Shown: positions 46,005-61,104 of the stretch, piece by piece
How positions within the stretch are numbered: position 1 is the first letter of the stretch
Layout: every line of letters begins with the position of its first letter
Origin: Polytrichum commune
Lineage: Eukaryota > Streptophyta > Polytrichopsida > Polytrichales > Polytrichaceae
DNA length: 64,000 nt
Assembly (NCBI GenBank): GCA_950295325.1
Contig: OX485804.1
Span: forward strand, 868,001-932,000
Direction of reading: 5' to 3'
The notes under the pieces: generated by a model
The model's input: only the letters and a program-made list of their open reading frames with translations
The model's database searches: none
Told to the model about the DNA's origin: nothing
Translations under genes and position numbers: made by a program

Positions 46005-48360
46005 TGTAGACATGTCATGGGAATAATCCTAATATATTAAATTACTCGGATGTAATGCGACATTCATCCTTAAAGTACAGCTAATAGTACCTTGGGGGCG
46101 ATTTCATCCTATGATTTGTTTTTCAAAAAAATTGATCCAATAAATGACAAAATATTTTGTTGTTGAGTATTAAGGTACTTGTTTCGCAAAATATAATTAA
46201 AATATTTTCACTAACAATGAGCTAACAGTTATAAATAGAAAAGTCTCCGAAAGAAGAATCAAACTCTTGGTTTATCCCTCTTCACACGACACTGCACATA
46301 ATTCTATAGCAACCCCTGTGGTTGAGTAACCAATAACAAATAAGCTAGACCATATACTAGCTTGTGGCTCTTAGTGACCCATACCCTATGCAAGGTAGAT
46401 GTGCCTTAGGGGGATACTTTCTCTCTACACCCACTTCTCATAGGATGAGAAATACACGATTAGTGCAAGATGATCAACAAGGCCAAGTTGTGCATGTTAT
46501 TTTATTTATTATTTATTATTTATTTTGAGACAAAAGGCCAACTTAGCCAACGCCAAACAAGTTGCACATGTAGCTTCACAACTTTTGGAGCTTATATGAA
46601 TATCTTATTCATTTCCAAAGTGAAGATTCTCATGTTCATGTAGGTTTCCCAAATCATGTTGACTTCTAGCCCCACAATAATTAGCATATTTTGAACACAT
46701 ATTCTAATTTTTTTTTTCATACACATGCCTTTTTGGTGCCAGTTCTTAAAATCCACACCAACTCAACTATGGGTGTCCAAATTATTGTTGTTTTCAATTT
46801 AGGCTCATTTACTTTATGTAAATATCAAGTAAGCTTATACCCCCAATGCAACAAGATTGCGTGCTACTTGCACACAAGAACTCCAAGACACCCTTACACA
46901 TGATAATTGATCATTTGTAGATACAAATGTACTAAAGTTTCAGCCCTCTTCTTCTTTGTTGGTTATCTTTAAGGTACAGGAGACTCCATGCCTAATTTGG
47001 TTACATATCTTGATTGAACACCCATATTTGAGTGGTGTGTGGTGTGTGGTGAGGTATGGATATAGGAACAAACACCAAAAAGACATATGTTTAGAAGAGA
47101 TTGGACTACATGCTCTAAATTTTTTTAATAAATTCTAGAGCAATAGTGAACAAAAACTTATTGAAGAGAGGGAAAAGGGATTATATGGTCATATAATGAG
47201 CACAATCATCTTCACTTTGATAATGAATAGAATATTTATATAAACTCCAAAAATTACGAGTAACTTAGTGACTACGGCCTCTATTTAATCTTGTTAATCA
47301 TCTCATACTAATTACATGTTTCAGTAGAGGTGGGATAGACAGTAAAGGGTACCATTTAAAACCCATCTACCTTTTGTGCCATGTGGAATCTTCTTATCTC
47401 CAAAACGGGAGGCATGTATTTGCATGATATATGGGCAAAATTTGTCCGTAAGAATGAGAACAAAAAGATACATGTTAGAATGAATTTGGATTATATGCCA
47501 AAAAACACGGACGTCATTGTAAGTTCTATAATTGATAGAATTGGAAGGTTCTATGGGATCACAGTAGAAGAAAGGATCATCTTACTTTAATTTAAGTTCA
47601 ACTCCGATTCTTTAACTTGAAATGCCACTTTTAAGGTCACTTTTGATTTTGTAGTAGCTATGGCTTTACTACATGATGACATTGATTTTGTATGATTGCA
47701 TATGACTCTGCTGGCTTGCTTTGGGGGAATTTGTACCATTATCTGTGAAACTTTCAGTTGTGTACACAGTAAGGTAGACGTGCCTAATTCGGTTACTTCC
47801 CTTAATTGGACACCTATATTTGAGCAGTATGAGGTTTGATGTGACTTCAAAAATGGATACACAAGTGATATGTGTTTTATAGTGATGGAACTAAGTGCTT
47901 AGAATATGATAACCATTCTAGGTCCAATAGTCAATACAATTGGAGAGCTAGGGAACTATATGACCATTTAATGAGCACGAGAATGTTTGTTTGCTAATGA
48001 ATAAGACATCTATGTGATCTTCAAAAATTACAAGATAAAGTGATCATCACCTCATTTTCGTTGACCATTTCATATTAATTTTGTGTTTCGTATCTTAGGA
48101 CAAGTGGGCTAGTTGGGAACAAGAAATCATTTAGGACCCATCTACCTTTTGTGACATGTTGGTATGTGTATGACGCAAGATAACCACTCATACTATAAAC
48201 ACACCTTTCAAGTGAGGGGGATTTGCCGTATAGGAGCATACATGTAGTGAGGTTTTTACTATCACATGAACTAACCCAATGAAAACAACCCAATGAAAAC
48301 AACCCAATGTGAAAGGTCTCAGGGAAGGTTGAGCTAGTGTCCATAAGGATTAATGTCACA
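46005..48360. repeat. Dispersed multi-kb repeat, copy A, second part
   Basis: 46010-46700 matches 58550-59290 (shared CATGGGAATAATCCTAATAT, CTAGACCATA(T/C)ACTAGCTT-like). At 46.95-47.4 and 47.7-48.2 kb the same sub-blocks appear in the opposite orientation to those at 41.6-42.1 and 46.3-46.7 kb, which gives an inverted layout. A short (AACCCAATGAA)n lies at about 48272-48312. Confidence 0.65.
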
Positions 48361-51300
48361 TTGGATTAAGGTTTCTAACATTAATCTATGTCTTTACTCT
48401 TTTGTTCATTCTTGATAAAACTTTATTCACACTCTTATGGTTCATTGATGCTTTCTCAGTCGTGTATGGTTCCATCCTATGTGTGTGGACTCCTATCACT
48501 CTAATTCCATCCTCTATGTCAGCCGTGAAGCTCAAAAGCTTGGCAAGAAGTCAACGGCTCATAGTTAGGACAATGTCCAAGGTAATGTCTTCTCACCGGC
48601 CACTGGCTTCACTCATTTCTTCTCTCAAACTAGGAGGTGCATTCCCTCATTGTTTGCCTCTCAAACTTGACTCATTACTCATGCTCGTCGCTCATGAATT
48701 TATCTAGGTTATCTAGGTTATTCTAAGTCTTGAAGAATTGCTTCTCTCCTTCCTCTCATTGGAGCCAATTGCTCCTCCTAGACTCGACTAACTCCCAATC
48801 TTGTACGATTCGACCCGCTCACATTAATGCTTGGAGGATATCTCCTCATAATTAGACACTCTCACAACCTTTCATCTTACTTGCTTTCATTGACATACAA
48901 AACCTTCACGGACAATTACACTCTTAGTAACACTCTTAACCATAACATTGGTTGACATCATGTCTTGTCATACTTTACTTTGCCAATTTATCGCTTGTAC
49001 TCACTCTTCCTTGGCCTATCGCCAACAATTACTCTCTAACACTCAACTAGCAATCGTTGATTGATTGGCTCTTAATCCTCACAACCCTTTGGTCCAGACT
49101 CAAGGCGATAACCACTATTCTCCCACATACAACCTCTCTTCTACGCATTAAAATACACACAATCAACAATCAATATGCCACTTCAAACACATCAACATAA
49201 TTGCCCATCCAAACCATTCATTCACTCTCAATATTAGAGTTGTCAAGAAGCTTTAGAGTCCGGCTCACTCGGCTTTGAGTGCCTAATTCTTTTATCCTCG
49301 AGCATCCCACTTGGGACTAACCTAATATCTATGCACCCGAACCCTCTCTTAGAGTGATACAACAACCTATTGCTTCTACATTGAGATTATGCCAAATTTC
49401 TACATATGCACATAGCATGCTTCTTCCTTGGCCAACCCTCTCCTCATTGAGTCAAGAGAAGGTGGTTATAAGCAATAACCAATTGATCATGGCAATACCC
49501 TTCTAATCCTACTATGCATGAAACTCTAACTACCAAACACTAGATAAAAGTCACCAAAAGTTGAAAATTGCCCACTTAAATGACTTACAATATCTCTCAT
49601 TCATCCAACACAAAAACCTTTAAATAGTATGCAACCTAGAGGTTATGTTTTTTGGTTAATTTGATACTAGACTCAACTTCAAAGGCCTTGAATTAGTCTA
49701 CCTAGGGTCATTTGAGATAAATCGGCATCAAACTTACAAGGGGTCAAGCTTTTACATTGGATGAATGAGAGATACGCTGGTATATGATACCTCGTCCCTC
49801 CACTTTCAAGCTAGAAACAAGTGGTCACCACCTTTGCGGAAATTGGAAATGGCCGATGGAAGAGAGTCTAAGGTAGACAAACCCATCTCCATTCACCATA
49901 AGTAGTTTCACATAAGTGTAGTACAAGTGCACTACTGGAGTGATTTTTCACAAGTATGAAAATTTGATATCACAACATTTAACAAAAAAAAACCGCAATT
50001 TTTTCCCAACTTTTGGAACTACCTTAGAAATTTCAAAGGCAAGATTCTCTCCCAACCCATGTTTCACAACATAGGTCATCTTATTTCCTTTAACTGGGAC
50101 TCAAAAACCTGAGTACAATCAATGCCCTTTTCAAAGAACCCACATCCATGCCTTTTGACTTATTTTTCCACACTTCACTGCTTTTTTCATCATGTCAGAA
50201 GATGACAACCACACGTGTGAAACTTCACAACTTTAGGGAACTCTACATATTAAGATTTCTTTTTCCTTACTTTTTTTTTTGGGGGGGGGGGGGGGGTGTC
50301 TACCATAGAACACCTTGTGCCATGGACTGGGACTCTGGGCTGATTGCATCCAGACTCACGTTTCAAGTTGGAAACACGTCACTTGTACAATGGTGACTCG
50401 AGATTGCAGGTAAGGCATGGACTTCATGAAGGCTTTCGAAGTGGGACGCTTGTGTAAGGTACCATGTTGCAGGCAGCCGAAATGCAAAAGCTCAAGAGCC
50501 AGGAGAACACCTTGTGCCACTGATTGCCAACAGCCAGAAGGTCGACGACAGACACCATGTGTGCTCGAATATTGCTTGCCTACCAACACACAGGCCGACC
50601 TATAATAAGCTTGCATCTAATTGGGTAACTCGCAATTGCATCGCATCTTTTAAGGTACGTATGTATACTCACAACCAACACCTGACTTAGAACCGACACT
50701 TATCAATCTTGCACAATAGGTATATACATACTGGTTACGAGGATGTACGTCGTCTAAACATTTGATATAGGTGTTGGTTTTAGGTTGCTTACAAATGCAA
50801 GCTTAAGTCCATATAATTTTTTGTACACGGTATCCAAATGATGTGTTTTCTAGTGTGTCGGAATCCTCTTGATGTTGTGAATAAGAAAGTATTTAATTTC
50901 AAGTATTCTAATTTCAATATTAGGATACTTGAAATTATTATGTTGGTTTTAGGTGTACTGACCATAATGTGCTTTAGGGCTTCTCCACCATGGCTCACCT
51001 CTTGGGCCTATAACTCCAATGTTTAGGTGCAACAACTTAGCACCACCACATCCCATCCGGACTTGATTTGGAGGGTCAAAGGGGCCCAAAACCCTTCAGC
51101 CCTTCTAGTCTACGTATCGTGCCCCTAGTTGCAGTGACCCAACATGACGTGTGTGGGAGTGGAGCTTGGGGTAATACCCAAGTCCCGCAAGGCGACGAGA
51201 CGATAGCCACCCACATGGGGGGGGGGGGGGGGCAGCGCGCATGTGTGACAGTAAAGAGGTGCTAAGGGACCGCACTAAGCCTTGTGAAGGTTAAACGTGA

Positions 51301-54300
51301 GGATTGTCTCAAGAAGAGTCTCACAATGCCTCCTAGAGGTGACAACGTTTTTTTAATTACCAAAAATTAATATCTTATTATATAGAGATTAAACTACCCT
51401 TATATATATGTAAGTGTTTCCAACAATGTAAAGAACGCCACAAATCAGACAAAGGACGCACCTACATGGCCAGTCAAAGTGCATTGGGGAATCTAGCCCC
51501 AAAAATGGTTGTTGGCCTCAAAACAAGGACATGGACAATCCATACTTTGATTGTGGGGTGGGGCCCCAAAACAAAGGACTACAACTTCTATGGTTGTCGG
51601 AAAGGGTAGTGAAGTCACATGGTGGTGTCCCAAGACCTCCCCCACTCCCAGGTGTATTGTGGTTAGTAATTGTGAAGCCATTTGGGTACCTCAACTACCT
51701 ACATTGGTAAGGGCTTGTCCCGAACTAATAGGAGAGGGCCTTGAGGCTAGTGAGCGATAACGGGAGCTTATAGGGAGTTTGGGGGCAAGTCCCTAGGACC
51801 AAGGATAGGGTGACTCCCAAGAATAAACCTTGTTGGGCAAGGGGTCTAGGGTGTCCTACAGTGGGCATATGCCATGCGATGCACAATTAAATTTATTGAG
51901 GCAAGTTGGACTAACTTGTACGTGGCCTTTGGTTGTGCATAGTTAGTGGCATTGCAAAATGAGTCCCACTTGATGGTTCCCATGATTACACAATACAAGC
52001 CCATTGTGACACTAAGTGTGGGTTTGGATTGTGACACAAAGGGAGGATATCATGATTTCTATGGCTTTCAAAAGCTTTAATGTTTGCGCACAAGATCTCA
52101 ATTAAGCATTTTATTTAATCCTTTGTTATTACGGATGTTATCATAATCAGTTAAGGCCAACTCTACATTATAAATGCATGTTGTGAGAAACACTCCATTA
52201 TGAGGAGGGTGTGATAATAGAGCATTTGTATTGTATTATGGAGCTCCCCCCTCTACAATAGCAAGATTGTGGTGGTTGTGATGTTGCCATGCTCGTCACT
52301 TGTCTCTGAAGGACCCCTCCATCTTGCATTTACAAAGGCAATAAGGTATTATGGGAGGAGGTATTACACTTAGGGGAAGTTTACATTAGAGCTTGAGGGC
52401 CCGTTATCATTAATAACAAAGACATCCCATTGGTGGAAAAGGCAGAGACCTTCCCACTTCAATTTCCATTAGAGCTTGAGGACCTAAAGGTTCAAGGAAG
52501 TCTGAATGAATCAAAAAGTTGCTTGGGGTCCTAGGCATGAAGTGGAGAATGTTTCTTGGTCTACCAATTTTTTTGTGAAGCCCATTTCCAAGCGGTGGAT
52601 CTAACACAAACACATGGGCGACCATTTCACAACCCTTGATTTGTTACAATTCAATGTGTGGAAGGGTCCACATGAAGATAATGGTTTTGATATGGTTACG
52701 AATGAGAGTCCGGTTGTATGTGTCTTCACACCACACTTGAACGCATGTGACCACACAAAATTTATAGTGTTCAATATTCCATGGTATGGCATTTGGATGA
52801 ATTTCAAGGGCCCTCACAATTTCATGATCACAACCCATGGCCACAATGTAGAAATGGCCCTTGTCCAAAGCATCCTTTCCCTTGTCAGTTATTCCCAAGG
52901 GTAGGAGCCCAAGGGGGTCATTACATACAAAAGAAACTCAAGCCAATACATTGAATTGTGCAATACACTAATATTGATGCATTATGTACAAGAAAATATC
53001 ATTTGGTAATTGAATAAATTGTCCATGTATATGATTTATGCGACACTCGGTTGGGTGACCCCATCATTTTGTAATCAAAGTAGAATTAAATTGTAGATCC
53101 TTGCGGCGGAAATTTTCATGTTATACGCATGCATATTTGACTATAAAACAAGTTCAAGGCTAGCTTTCAATATTTAAGAAAACATATCTTATGGAATTTC
53201 AAAATTTAGAGTCGGCTATCCTTGGACTTCTCTAAATATGTGTGTGAGCAAAAATTTGATTAAGCCCATTAGAGATGTTGTGCTTGTAATATCCTAAATA
53301 TTGGACCATTATAAAATGTACCTACATGTACGACTAGACACTATTGCAAATTTTAAATTATACAAAAGAAATGCGTAAATATATTCAAGAATATAATTAT
53401 CTTTCAAAAAAACTGATATCTTTTGGAGGTGCTCTTTAGGATACTCGTAATTCAACTCTCACAATATCAAATCATGCATCATATATATTAGCATGTTTCA
53501 TTATGACATAATTACACGTTTGGAATCTTCTATTTAATGTCAAATCTAATGCAATTTGCATATACGACTATTACTCTAAAATATCTATCTATCTATCTGT
53601 GAGTGTGTGTGCACGTGCGTGCATTTTTATAACATGGGCAGTGGCCACCTTATAGTAGGGTGTTCCTCATTCCTTGGGACTAATAATGTTCTTAGTTCAA
53701 AGAGAAGGTTTCAAAATCTTGAAATGTGTGAGTATAATTAAGGCTAGATGGTAAGTAGTAAGGAAATTGGTAAGTCTTTGCATTGGATTATGCCTAGGAG
53801 TATATGGATGGTTTTTTTAATGTAATATTTTTCCATGGATGAGAACTTGAGAGGTAATAGTAGCGTGCATACTATGCTTTCATGTTGGGTTTGATATGCA
53901 CCATTAGGTGTTGGTCAAGTTGGGTATCCCTAGGGTTTGTAGGGAGTCATCTTGCACCTTGCTCATAGTAGGGTTTGTGGCTTATTTTTGGGTGGGATTC
54001 GTGTTGCTAGATTTGTTGTTAGGAGGATTTTTAGCCTTTTGCAAAACATGCATTTCCTTGCACTAGTTTCAAAAGGAATTATAAGGAATTATAAGGATAT
54101 AATCACTATAAGGTGCATAACAAAATCAAAACAAAATTACTTACCTATTTCAACCAAATGAAACAAAAAATTATATAAATATATGATTCCTCAAAAATGA
54201 AAAAAATTAATAACTCCTTTTTAATTACTTAGTTTTTGCATGTGGTTCCTTAACCTAAAAAGGAGTGACCCAAATGCCACATGGTGGGTCTACTGACCTA

Positions 54301-56279
54301 CATGACCTAACAACCATGGGTGAGTGGGTGTGGGGGGGCCTGCTACCCTCGCATTCGCCAATTGAACACAAATATACATATGCACATGTTATATTATGTA
54401 GTGCTTTGACGACGTAATATGATATCTATGGTGAATTTTGAAACAATGACACAAATTCAATCAAAAGACATGACGAGGTTGACCTTTGCATCTCTTGTTG
54501 ATCACTATAAATTAATCAACCCAACAACCAGTTATCGAAGAATAAATAAATACAAAGTGCACACAATATTGGCAAAAATCTTAGTTTTGGGGAAATATTG
54601 AGAATTTTTCAATCTTGTTGTGTTATTTGTAATCATGCCAAGTTCTTCATGTAGTATATCAATCAAGGTTGTAACGAAACCAATTGTTACCTTGGTGAAT
54701 CAACATATTGGAGATATTGTAATACGATGCAGATAAGGTGCAAAGACTTAACTATGTGTGATGAACAAATAACTGCTGGGAATGTACTTTTATAGATGGG
54801 AATAAGTGTAACATCAAAAGACGAATCTCACCATAATAGGTATTGGAAGAAAAGAAGAAGAAGTTAAAGTCCAATTGTGGTTAGGATTGCACATAGTTAT
54901 TTGCAAAGGCAGAAGGTTGCAAATTGGGATAAAAATGGGGGAGGCGAAGGTGCATGCAACACAAAATGCAAGAGAAACCTCGTTGTGAAGGTCACGTTAT
55001 CATCACATCTACTAGAGTTGGCAACCCACAACGCTGCAACACATCACTTCCCATTGGTTGACAATGACTATTGCACTCCACTCTCAAGCATGATACCAAC
55101 AATTTTTCCCAATAGTTGCTAAGGTTGAGGCATCTATAACCGATCAAACAAGAGGGTTTGCATCTGTTTAGTAGGAGTAATAGCGGTGAATTATTTTTCT
55201 TGCAAAAGAGAAACAATTTCTAAGAATATATATATATATATATATCATGAATATGGAAATTGCCACAAATTTCAAAGCGGCAAAGTTTAGGGTAACACAC
55301 ACCCAATCTATAGGTTAACCCATAACCGCTCATTTAAGTGTTAACTCTTGGCTACAACAGTTATTAAAACTCTTATGAGGGTAATCAATCACAAGCCGAC
55401 CTCGGGTAGGGCACTCATACATGTATTTAATAACCCATCTGCGACAGAAGGGTATTTATCATGGGGCTATTTATCTAAGAAATTGGAATTCTTTACACCC
55501 TATCAATACAAATAAATCTAAATTTTGTCATTTTAGATGACCCTTTTTGTATTTATAAAGTCGCAAGTGAACTAGTTTCTAGTACCCTATGTTCCTTATA
55601 ATTTTTATATTTGACCCCATGAATGACGAATCATAGGACTCTTGAAAGACAAGATTCTACTACTAGAACTCCGAAAACCGCACACAACCACAAAATGCAC
55701 GTCAAGAACTTCAACACCAAATCCTGCCTCACAAGCAACGCTGCATTGGCGCAAGCAACCCTAGGCAAAAATCAAAGATACAACGCACAAAGCAAAGAAC
55801 ACCAAAACCCTCGTCATCCAAATTTTTCATTTGGGAATTTGGATTGAAAATGGATAGTTTTTCATCCATTGACCACCATAAAATGCATTGTATTCCTCTG
55901 CCTCAATATTGTTTTCTCTACCTACTATTCCCAACCCTATTTTAGATTGAAAGAATTAGATAAATTGATGCATTATATGGTACCCTTATTTTTTTATACA
56001 CACAACTTTGTAATTGAAGAGGTGCTTCATTATATCGAAGAATTGTATAAATTTTCTCACAAATGAATAAAAATTACCCTACATTCTTTCTCACATGGTT
56101 TAATAAATTTTCGCAAGTGCCCTACCCGGGAAGCCGACATCACATAAACCCTAACTATGTTCGCCTAAAAGTATACAGATTTCGTCCATGTCGGCATTAC
56201 ATGACCCTAGTGAATGTTTAATGGACCCAATTGACTAAAAATGCCTCAGCCACCTTCACAACTCCAAACCATCGAAACA
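48361..56279. other. No convincing gene over 7.9 kb
   Basis: The content is AT-rich intergenic DNA with T10-G16 at 50271-50296, a G-run of 16 at 51217-51232, CTAT/GTGT microsatellites near 53588-53620 and (TA)n at 55226-55246. A frame at 52614-52904 (ATG, 96 codons) is open on both strands and resembles nothing; it may be a chance frame or a retroelement scrap. 51.0-52.4 kb, with GGGACC/CCCAAG blocks, looks like unplaced repeat DNA. Confidence 0.5.
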
Positions 56280-59200
56280 TCACTTCTTGTTGACTTCAAG
56301 CAATTGTCCTTGTGTGTATTGATGTCAAGCCTATCAAAGACCTCCTCTACACCTTATGTGTATTTATGCTTGATACCAAAACCTTCTTTTATAGATATGT
56401 ATACACAAGTTTAGAAGCTTGTGTAAAGTACAACAATCTTGGGAAAACCATGGATCAATTTACACGAATTTATAGAACATACCCCAATTCAGTATAGAAA
56501 ACCCGAAACATGTAAAAAAGTATCCGGTTGGACTTGGAAACACTAGCATCATATTGGCCGATTATGCCTCAAAATCTTGGTGGACACTGCCCGGGAATAT
56601 GATGCAAATCGTCACCCATATGATCTGTTCTCTACTCTACTACCACTCATATTCATGCTCAAACCCGACATGGGGGAGGGGGTAATTATCTCATAATTGC
56701 GTTACTATGACACGCAATTGCCGAGTGCCAAGCCTCTTGATCAGATTTCAAGATTGAAGACCTCATATGAGTTTCATCTTCAAGGGCTCTTAAATTTCAG
56801 CCCTTAAGTTGAAGGGCTCATTCAAATCCAAGATGCTAATCTACGAATATAGAAATGAAATACAAAACTCATATGAAACCTGTGCATGAATTACATGGTA
56901 CATGATTCCAGTATAATGTGAAGAATCAAGAATCAACAATCTAACTTCATTTCTTGTAGTGACAATGCCCTGCTCTTGTTGGTTCTTGTGGTGGGCAGAT
57001 TATATTGAAGACGACTTCAAGTGCAGTCTTTACTTCCAATTTGAAGTTGCGTTTTGAAGGGGTGTTTTGAGAGAGGTGTATTTTGAAGGGCCTAATCGCG
57101 TTTGAAGGGCATCGAAGACTTCAATCTTGAACATTGCTTTTGATCTCAATACTTTGTAGGAGGCTTTAATTAGGGAAAATTTAGAAGGGGGCCAAATAAG
57201 GAGGTTATGAATGGACAGTCAGGTGGGAGTCCCTTTTTACAAAGGGCTTGTGAAGGGGATGACCTCAAGTGTGACATCAGCATTGCCACGTGGGCATGAT
57301 GACGGGTGTTCCAAGTATGGGAGGCTTCGGGCGGTTCAGGTAACTTTAATTCTCACCCTTTGGCATGTGCATTGTGGGCCCCGGAGCTTAGTTCTTATCG
57401 GCCGGGGCTATAGTAGATGCAGGCCCTCTTTTGAGCTGGGCCCCACCACTTTTTGGGACAAGTTGACCCTGAAATTAGCATCAAAGTTTCCGAAGCACTT
57501 TGCACACGCACTTGAGATGAGCTGACCACTGACGTATGGGGTGGCATGTCTTTACTAGACATATTTTACGTTACTAATATTGGTGGGGATCCATTTCAAA
57601 GAGGTGGGTGTCTGTCTGTGTGTAATTTTGACAAAGTTTCTGCAAGTTTTTGACATTTGACACGCATAAACTTGCACACACAAAATTGCATTTCTATTGA
57701 TAGGCGCAGTTTAGAATTTGACATGTAGTGTGTCTTGTGAAAGGAAAAAAAATAGCATGTGTCAATTGACATGTTAGAAATTGAAATGGCACGTACTACT
57801 AGGCATGTGACATTGAGGTGACAATTTAGAAGAAAATGGAGATGTCAATTGACATTCAATTTTATGTTTTTTTTGAAAACTTCACGTGACACTTTGGATT
57901 TGAAGTTGGAAGTCCAATGAAATTTGTCAAACATGCACACTAGTGGGTGTATAGCCTTGGCATTCTCATCAAAAGTTCGTAGGAATGAATACTTAATTTG
58001 TGCAAGAGTGTCTTGGAGACTCTATACAAATTTAGAGTTGAGGTAGATGGGTCACAAATGATTACATTTTCCAACTAGCTCACTTCTCATAGGATATGAA
58101 ACACATGATGTAGATTGATATCCAAGTCAAGGCCATTACCATTTTCCTCATAGTTTTTGAAGCTCATATAAATATCTTACTTTAATCAAAGTGAAGATTC
58201 TTGTGCTCGTTACCCTCTTATTAAATGGTTATATATGGTCCCCCTCTGCCCAGTCTCCTCATTATGTTGACTATTGAGCATAGAATGGTTATGTTTGTGG
58301 TATTCGTTCTTGGAGCAAACTTTACCCACATACCAACGAAATATAGAACTCCGATTAAGAAAATTGACATAATAAGGGTTGTATGCCTCATGCGTTAAGC
58401 CTTGCATGCATCAAACAATTGGCAAGTTGGCTAAAACTTGAGTTTATGCATAAGCTCTCAGAGTTATGCAAGTTTTTCTAAGACTTAAATTATCATGGAT
58501 TTATTTATTTATGTTGTTGTTGTAGGAGCCATAATGCCAATTGTGGACCGGTCATGGGAATAATCCTAATATAGTAAAATACGTGGATGTAATGTGACAT
58601 TCATCCTTAAAGTGCAACTAATAGCACCTTGGGGGCAATGTCATCCTATGATTTGTTTTTGAAAAAATTAATCCCAAAAATGACAAAATATTTTGTTGGT
58701 GAGTGTCAAGGTAGGTATTTTGCAAAATGTAGCTAGAAATATCATATTGACGATGAGCAAACAAAATCTGATTGAAAAGTTATCCCAAAGAAGGATTAAA
58801 ATGTCAGTTGTCCATGACAATACTCAATAATGTGGGCCCTCCGAATATAAAAATCGGATGATGTTGGGAGTTCAGTTAAAATATGAGTCTCCTTACATAG
58901 CTTGCCAAGCATCTGAGTGTTATATTTGGAGGGTTCATTGAACAAGCACTAAAAACTAAGTAACGGCATGCCCTCTTTGAGGGACTTTATTCATATTTTT
59001 GTAGTAACCCCGTGGTTGAGTGGACAATAACAAATAATTTAGACCATACACTAGCTTTTGGCATCTTAGTGGCCCATAACCTATGTAAGGTAAATGTACC
59101 TTAGAGGGATACTTTCTCTCTACATCCACTTTTCGTAATATGGGAAGCATACAATTAGTGCAAGATGATCAACACGCCCAAACATGCATGTAGCTTCACA

Positions 59201-59900
59201 ATTCTTGGAGCTTATATGAATATCTTATTCATTTTCAAAGTGAAGATTTTCATGTTCATTAAGTGGTCATGTAGGTCTCACAAATCATGTTGACTTCTAG
59301 CCCTATGATAATTAGCATCTAATTTCTTTCAAACACATGTCTTTTTGGTGTCAGTTCTTAGATCCACACCTAACCACACATCCCTCAACTGTAGGTGCCC
59401 AAATTATTGGTGCTATAATTTAGGCTCGTCTACCTTACATAAATATCAATTGAACTTATACCATCAATGCAACAACACTCGGTGTTGCCTGCACACAAGA
59501 ACTTCCAAGGCACTCTCACACATGAGACCCATATAGGACTCTCTATTTCATCTTTGTACATGTTGGATGTAGTTTTCACGTGGGATACAAATGTATCTTA
59601 GCAATTATGAATATGCCACATGAATTTGAGGGGAAATTAACTATAATATTTACTTGTACTTGTGAGCTTTAAGTTTGAATCCCATCATGTAACTTGAAAT
59701 GGCAATTTTGTGATCTGCAATTGCTAAAATGATGAGACAATGCCCAATCTGGTCATGGACTAATATTACTTGGGAAGTTACAAGTGCCCACATCAAGTCC
59801 ACATACCTTAGAACATGATGACACATTGTGCACTAAACGCCAACACAATTTTTGTTAAATCGGTAGCATTAATTTAAAGGAATAGAAGTCTTGTAATACT
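56280..59900. repeat. Dispersed multi-kb repeat, copy B
   Basis: Parallel in order to copy A (40.3-42.6 plus 46.0-46.9 kb) but without the 345-bp MITE and the hAT element, and with its own 331-bp insertion at 57612-57942. 57205-57380 is the best-conserved part. Non-coding. Confidence 0.75.
57612..57942. mobile_element. MITE, 331 bp, in copy B
   Basis: Flanked by GTGGGTGT at 57604-57611 and 57943-57950 (10 bp if one mismatch is allowed). Imperfect inverted termini contain TGTG..TTTTGACAAA(G)TTTC. The same site is uninterrupted at about 34350 and 41580. The superfamily (hAT or Mutator) is open. Confidence 0.75.
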
Positions 59901-61101
59901 TCCCCACTCTATGCATTGTGGGTCTCACAATCAACCTATTTTTTTTACAATACACAAGGCTTTACATAAGAATAGTTGAGACTAAGATTTTATTTGATCA
60001 AAGATTATGAGATATTGAAAGCTGATCCCCTTGTGGAAGAGCTGGAACTCAAACATGCTCTAAAAGTTGAATATTTATAAAAGGGACAAAATGCTTCAAA
60101 GGAAGGGGAGAGAGGGAGGGGGGAGTTTGTTCCTCTAAATCAACGATAACGAGAATGCCCGGAACTTTTTATTTTAAGGTATCCTATAAATTGCCAATAA
60201 GGATTTACATAGGTTTGTATTAATAATGTGTGAACATGCCCTTGGGTGACCCATATTGGTTGAAACTTTAAACCCAATGTAGCAATGTCACTTGTTGCTT
60301 GCATCCAACTCTCGAGTCACACGTGAATCACACATGTTCAAAACTGGCGTTTTCGAATGTGTACGACCCCTCTCACAACATAACTCACTCACCTCCTTGG
60401 TTGCGTTTCATGGGACCATGTATCAGGCAAACATAACACTCCTTTAGTTTGGCACTCCCCCGTTTATGGGAGCACTCAAGTTGTGTACTAGTAGAATTTA
60501 TCAAGTTTGTTAATCACAGACATCCCCATCCTTTGAAAAGACCCCATCATTTTAGTTGCTTATGCCCCCTCCCCACCTGACTTTAGCGAAGCCTAAAAGT
60601 TGGTTCTAAAAACACGGCCTCCACACCATCGACATTATCTAGTGCCGAGCCTAGTTGGCAAATGATGTGGCATGGCTTGAAAGTGGAGGTTTTAAGCCCC
60701 AAGCACCGACCCTCCCATCGGTACCTAGACATGAGGCAAGAATATAGGACTTTTAAAAGTGTCGCCTCCCGCCCTTGTGATTGGTTGCTTTTTAGTGTTA
60801 GCTATGAGGGCACGAGGAGCTCCATTAACAAAAACCGATGGTAAGATAGACGAGCAGTAAGGCATTTGGGGATGGGACAAAAACTACCCAACAGTCATTG
60901 CTTGGTAGATAAAACCATGAATATGTGTGAAAGCTACTTAACTAAAAACCTACTTGAAAATCTCCGGAGCAAGTTCTTGTAGGTGCATTGGGATAGCCAG
61001 ATGCCTCCCATGTAACCGAGGGAGCTTTACCCGGGTTTTAGGAAAGACTTTGGTTATTTGGTAAAGTCAAGTGGGGAGGGGGCATTAGCCAACTAATGCC
61101 A
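59901..61101. other. No gene seen
   Basis: A 60-codon frame at 60662-60844 has no recognisable product. Nothing else is visible. Confidence 0.4.
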
Positions 61102-61104
61102 TTA

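Noticed and set aside
52614-52904. 96-codon ATG frame
   Set aside because: The opposite strand is open over the same stretch and neither product is recognisable; kept only as a remark.
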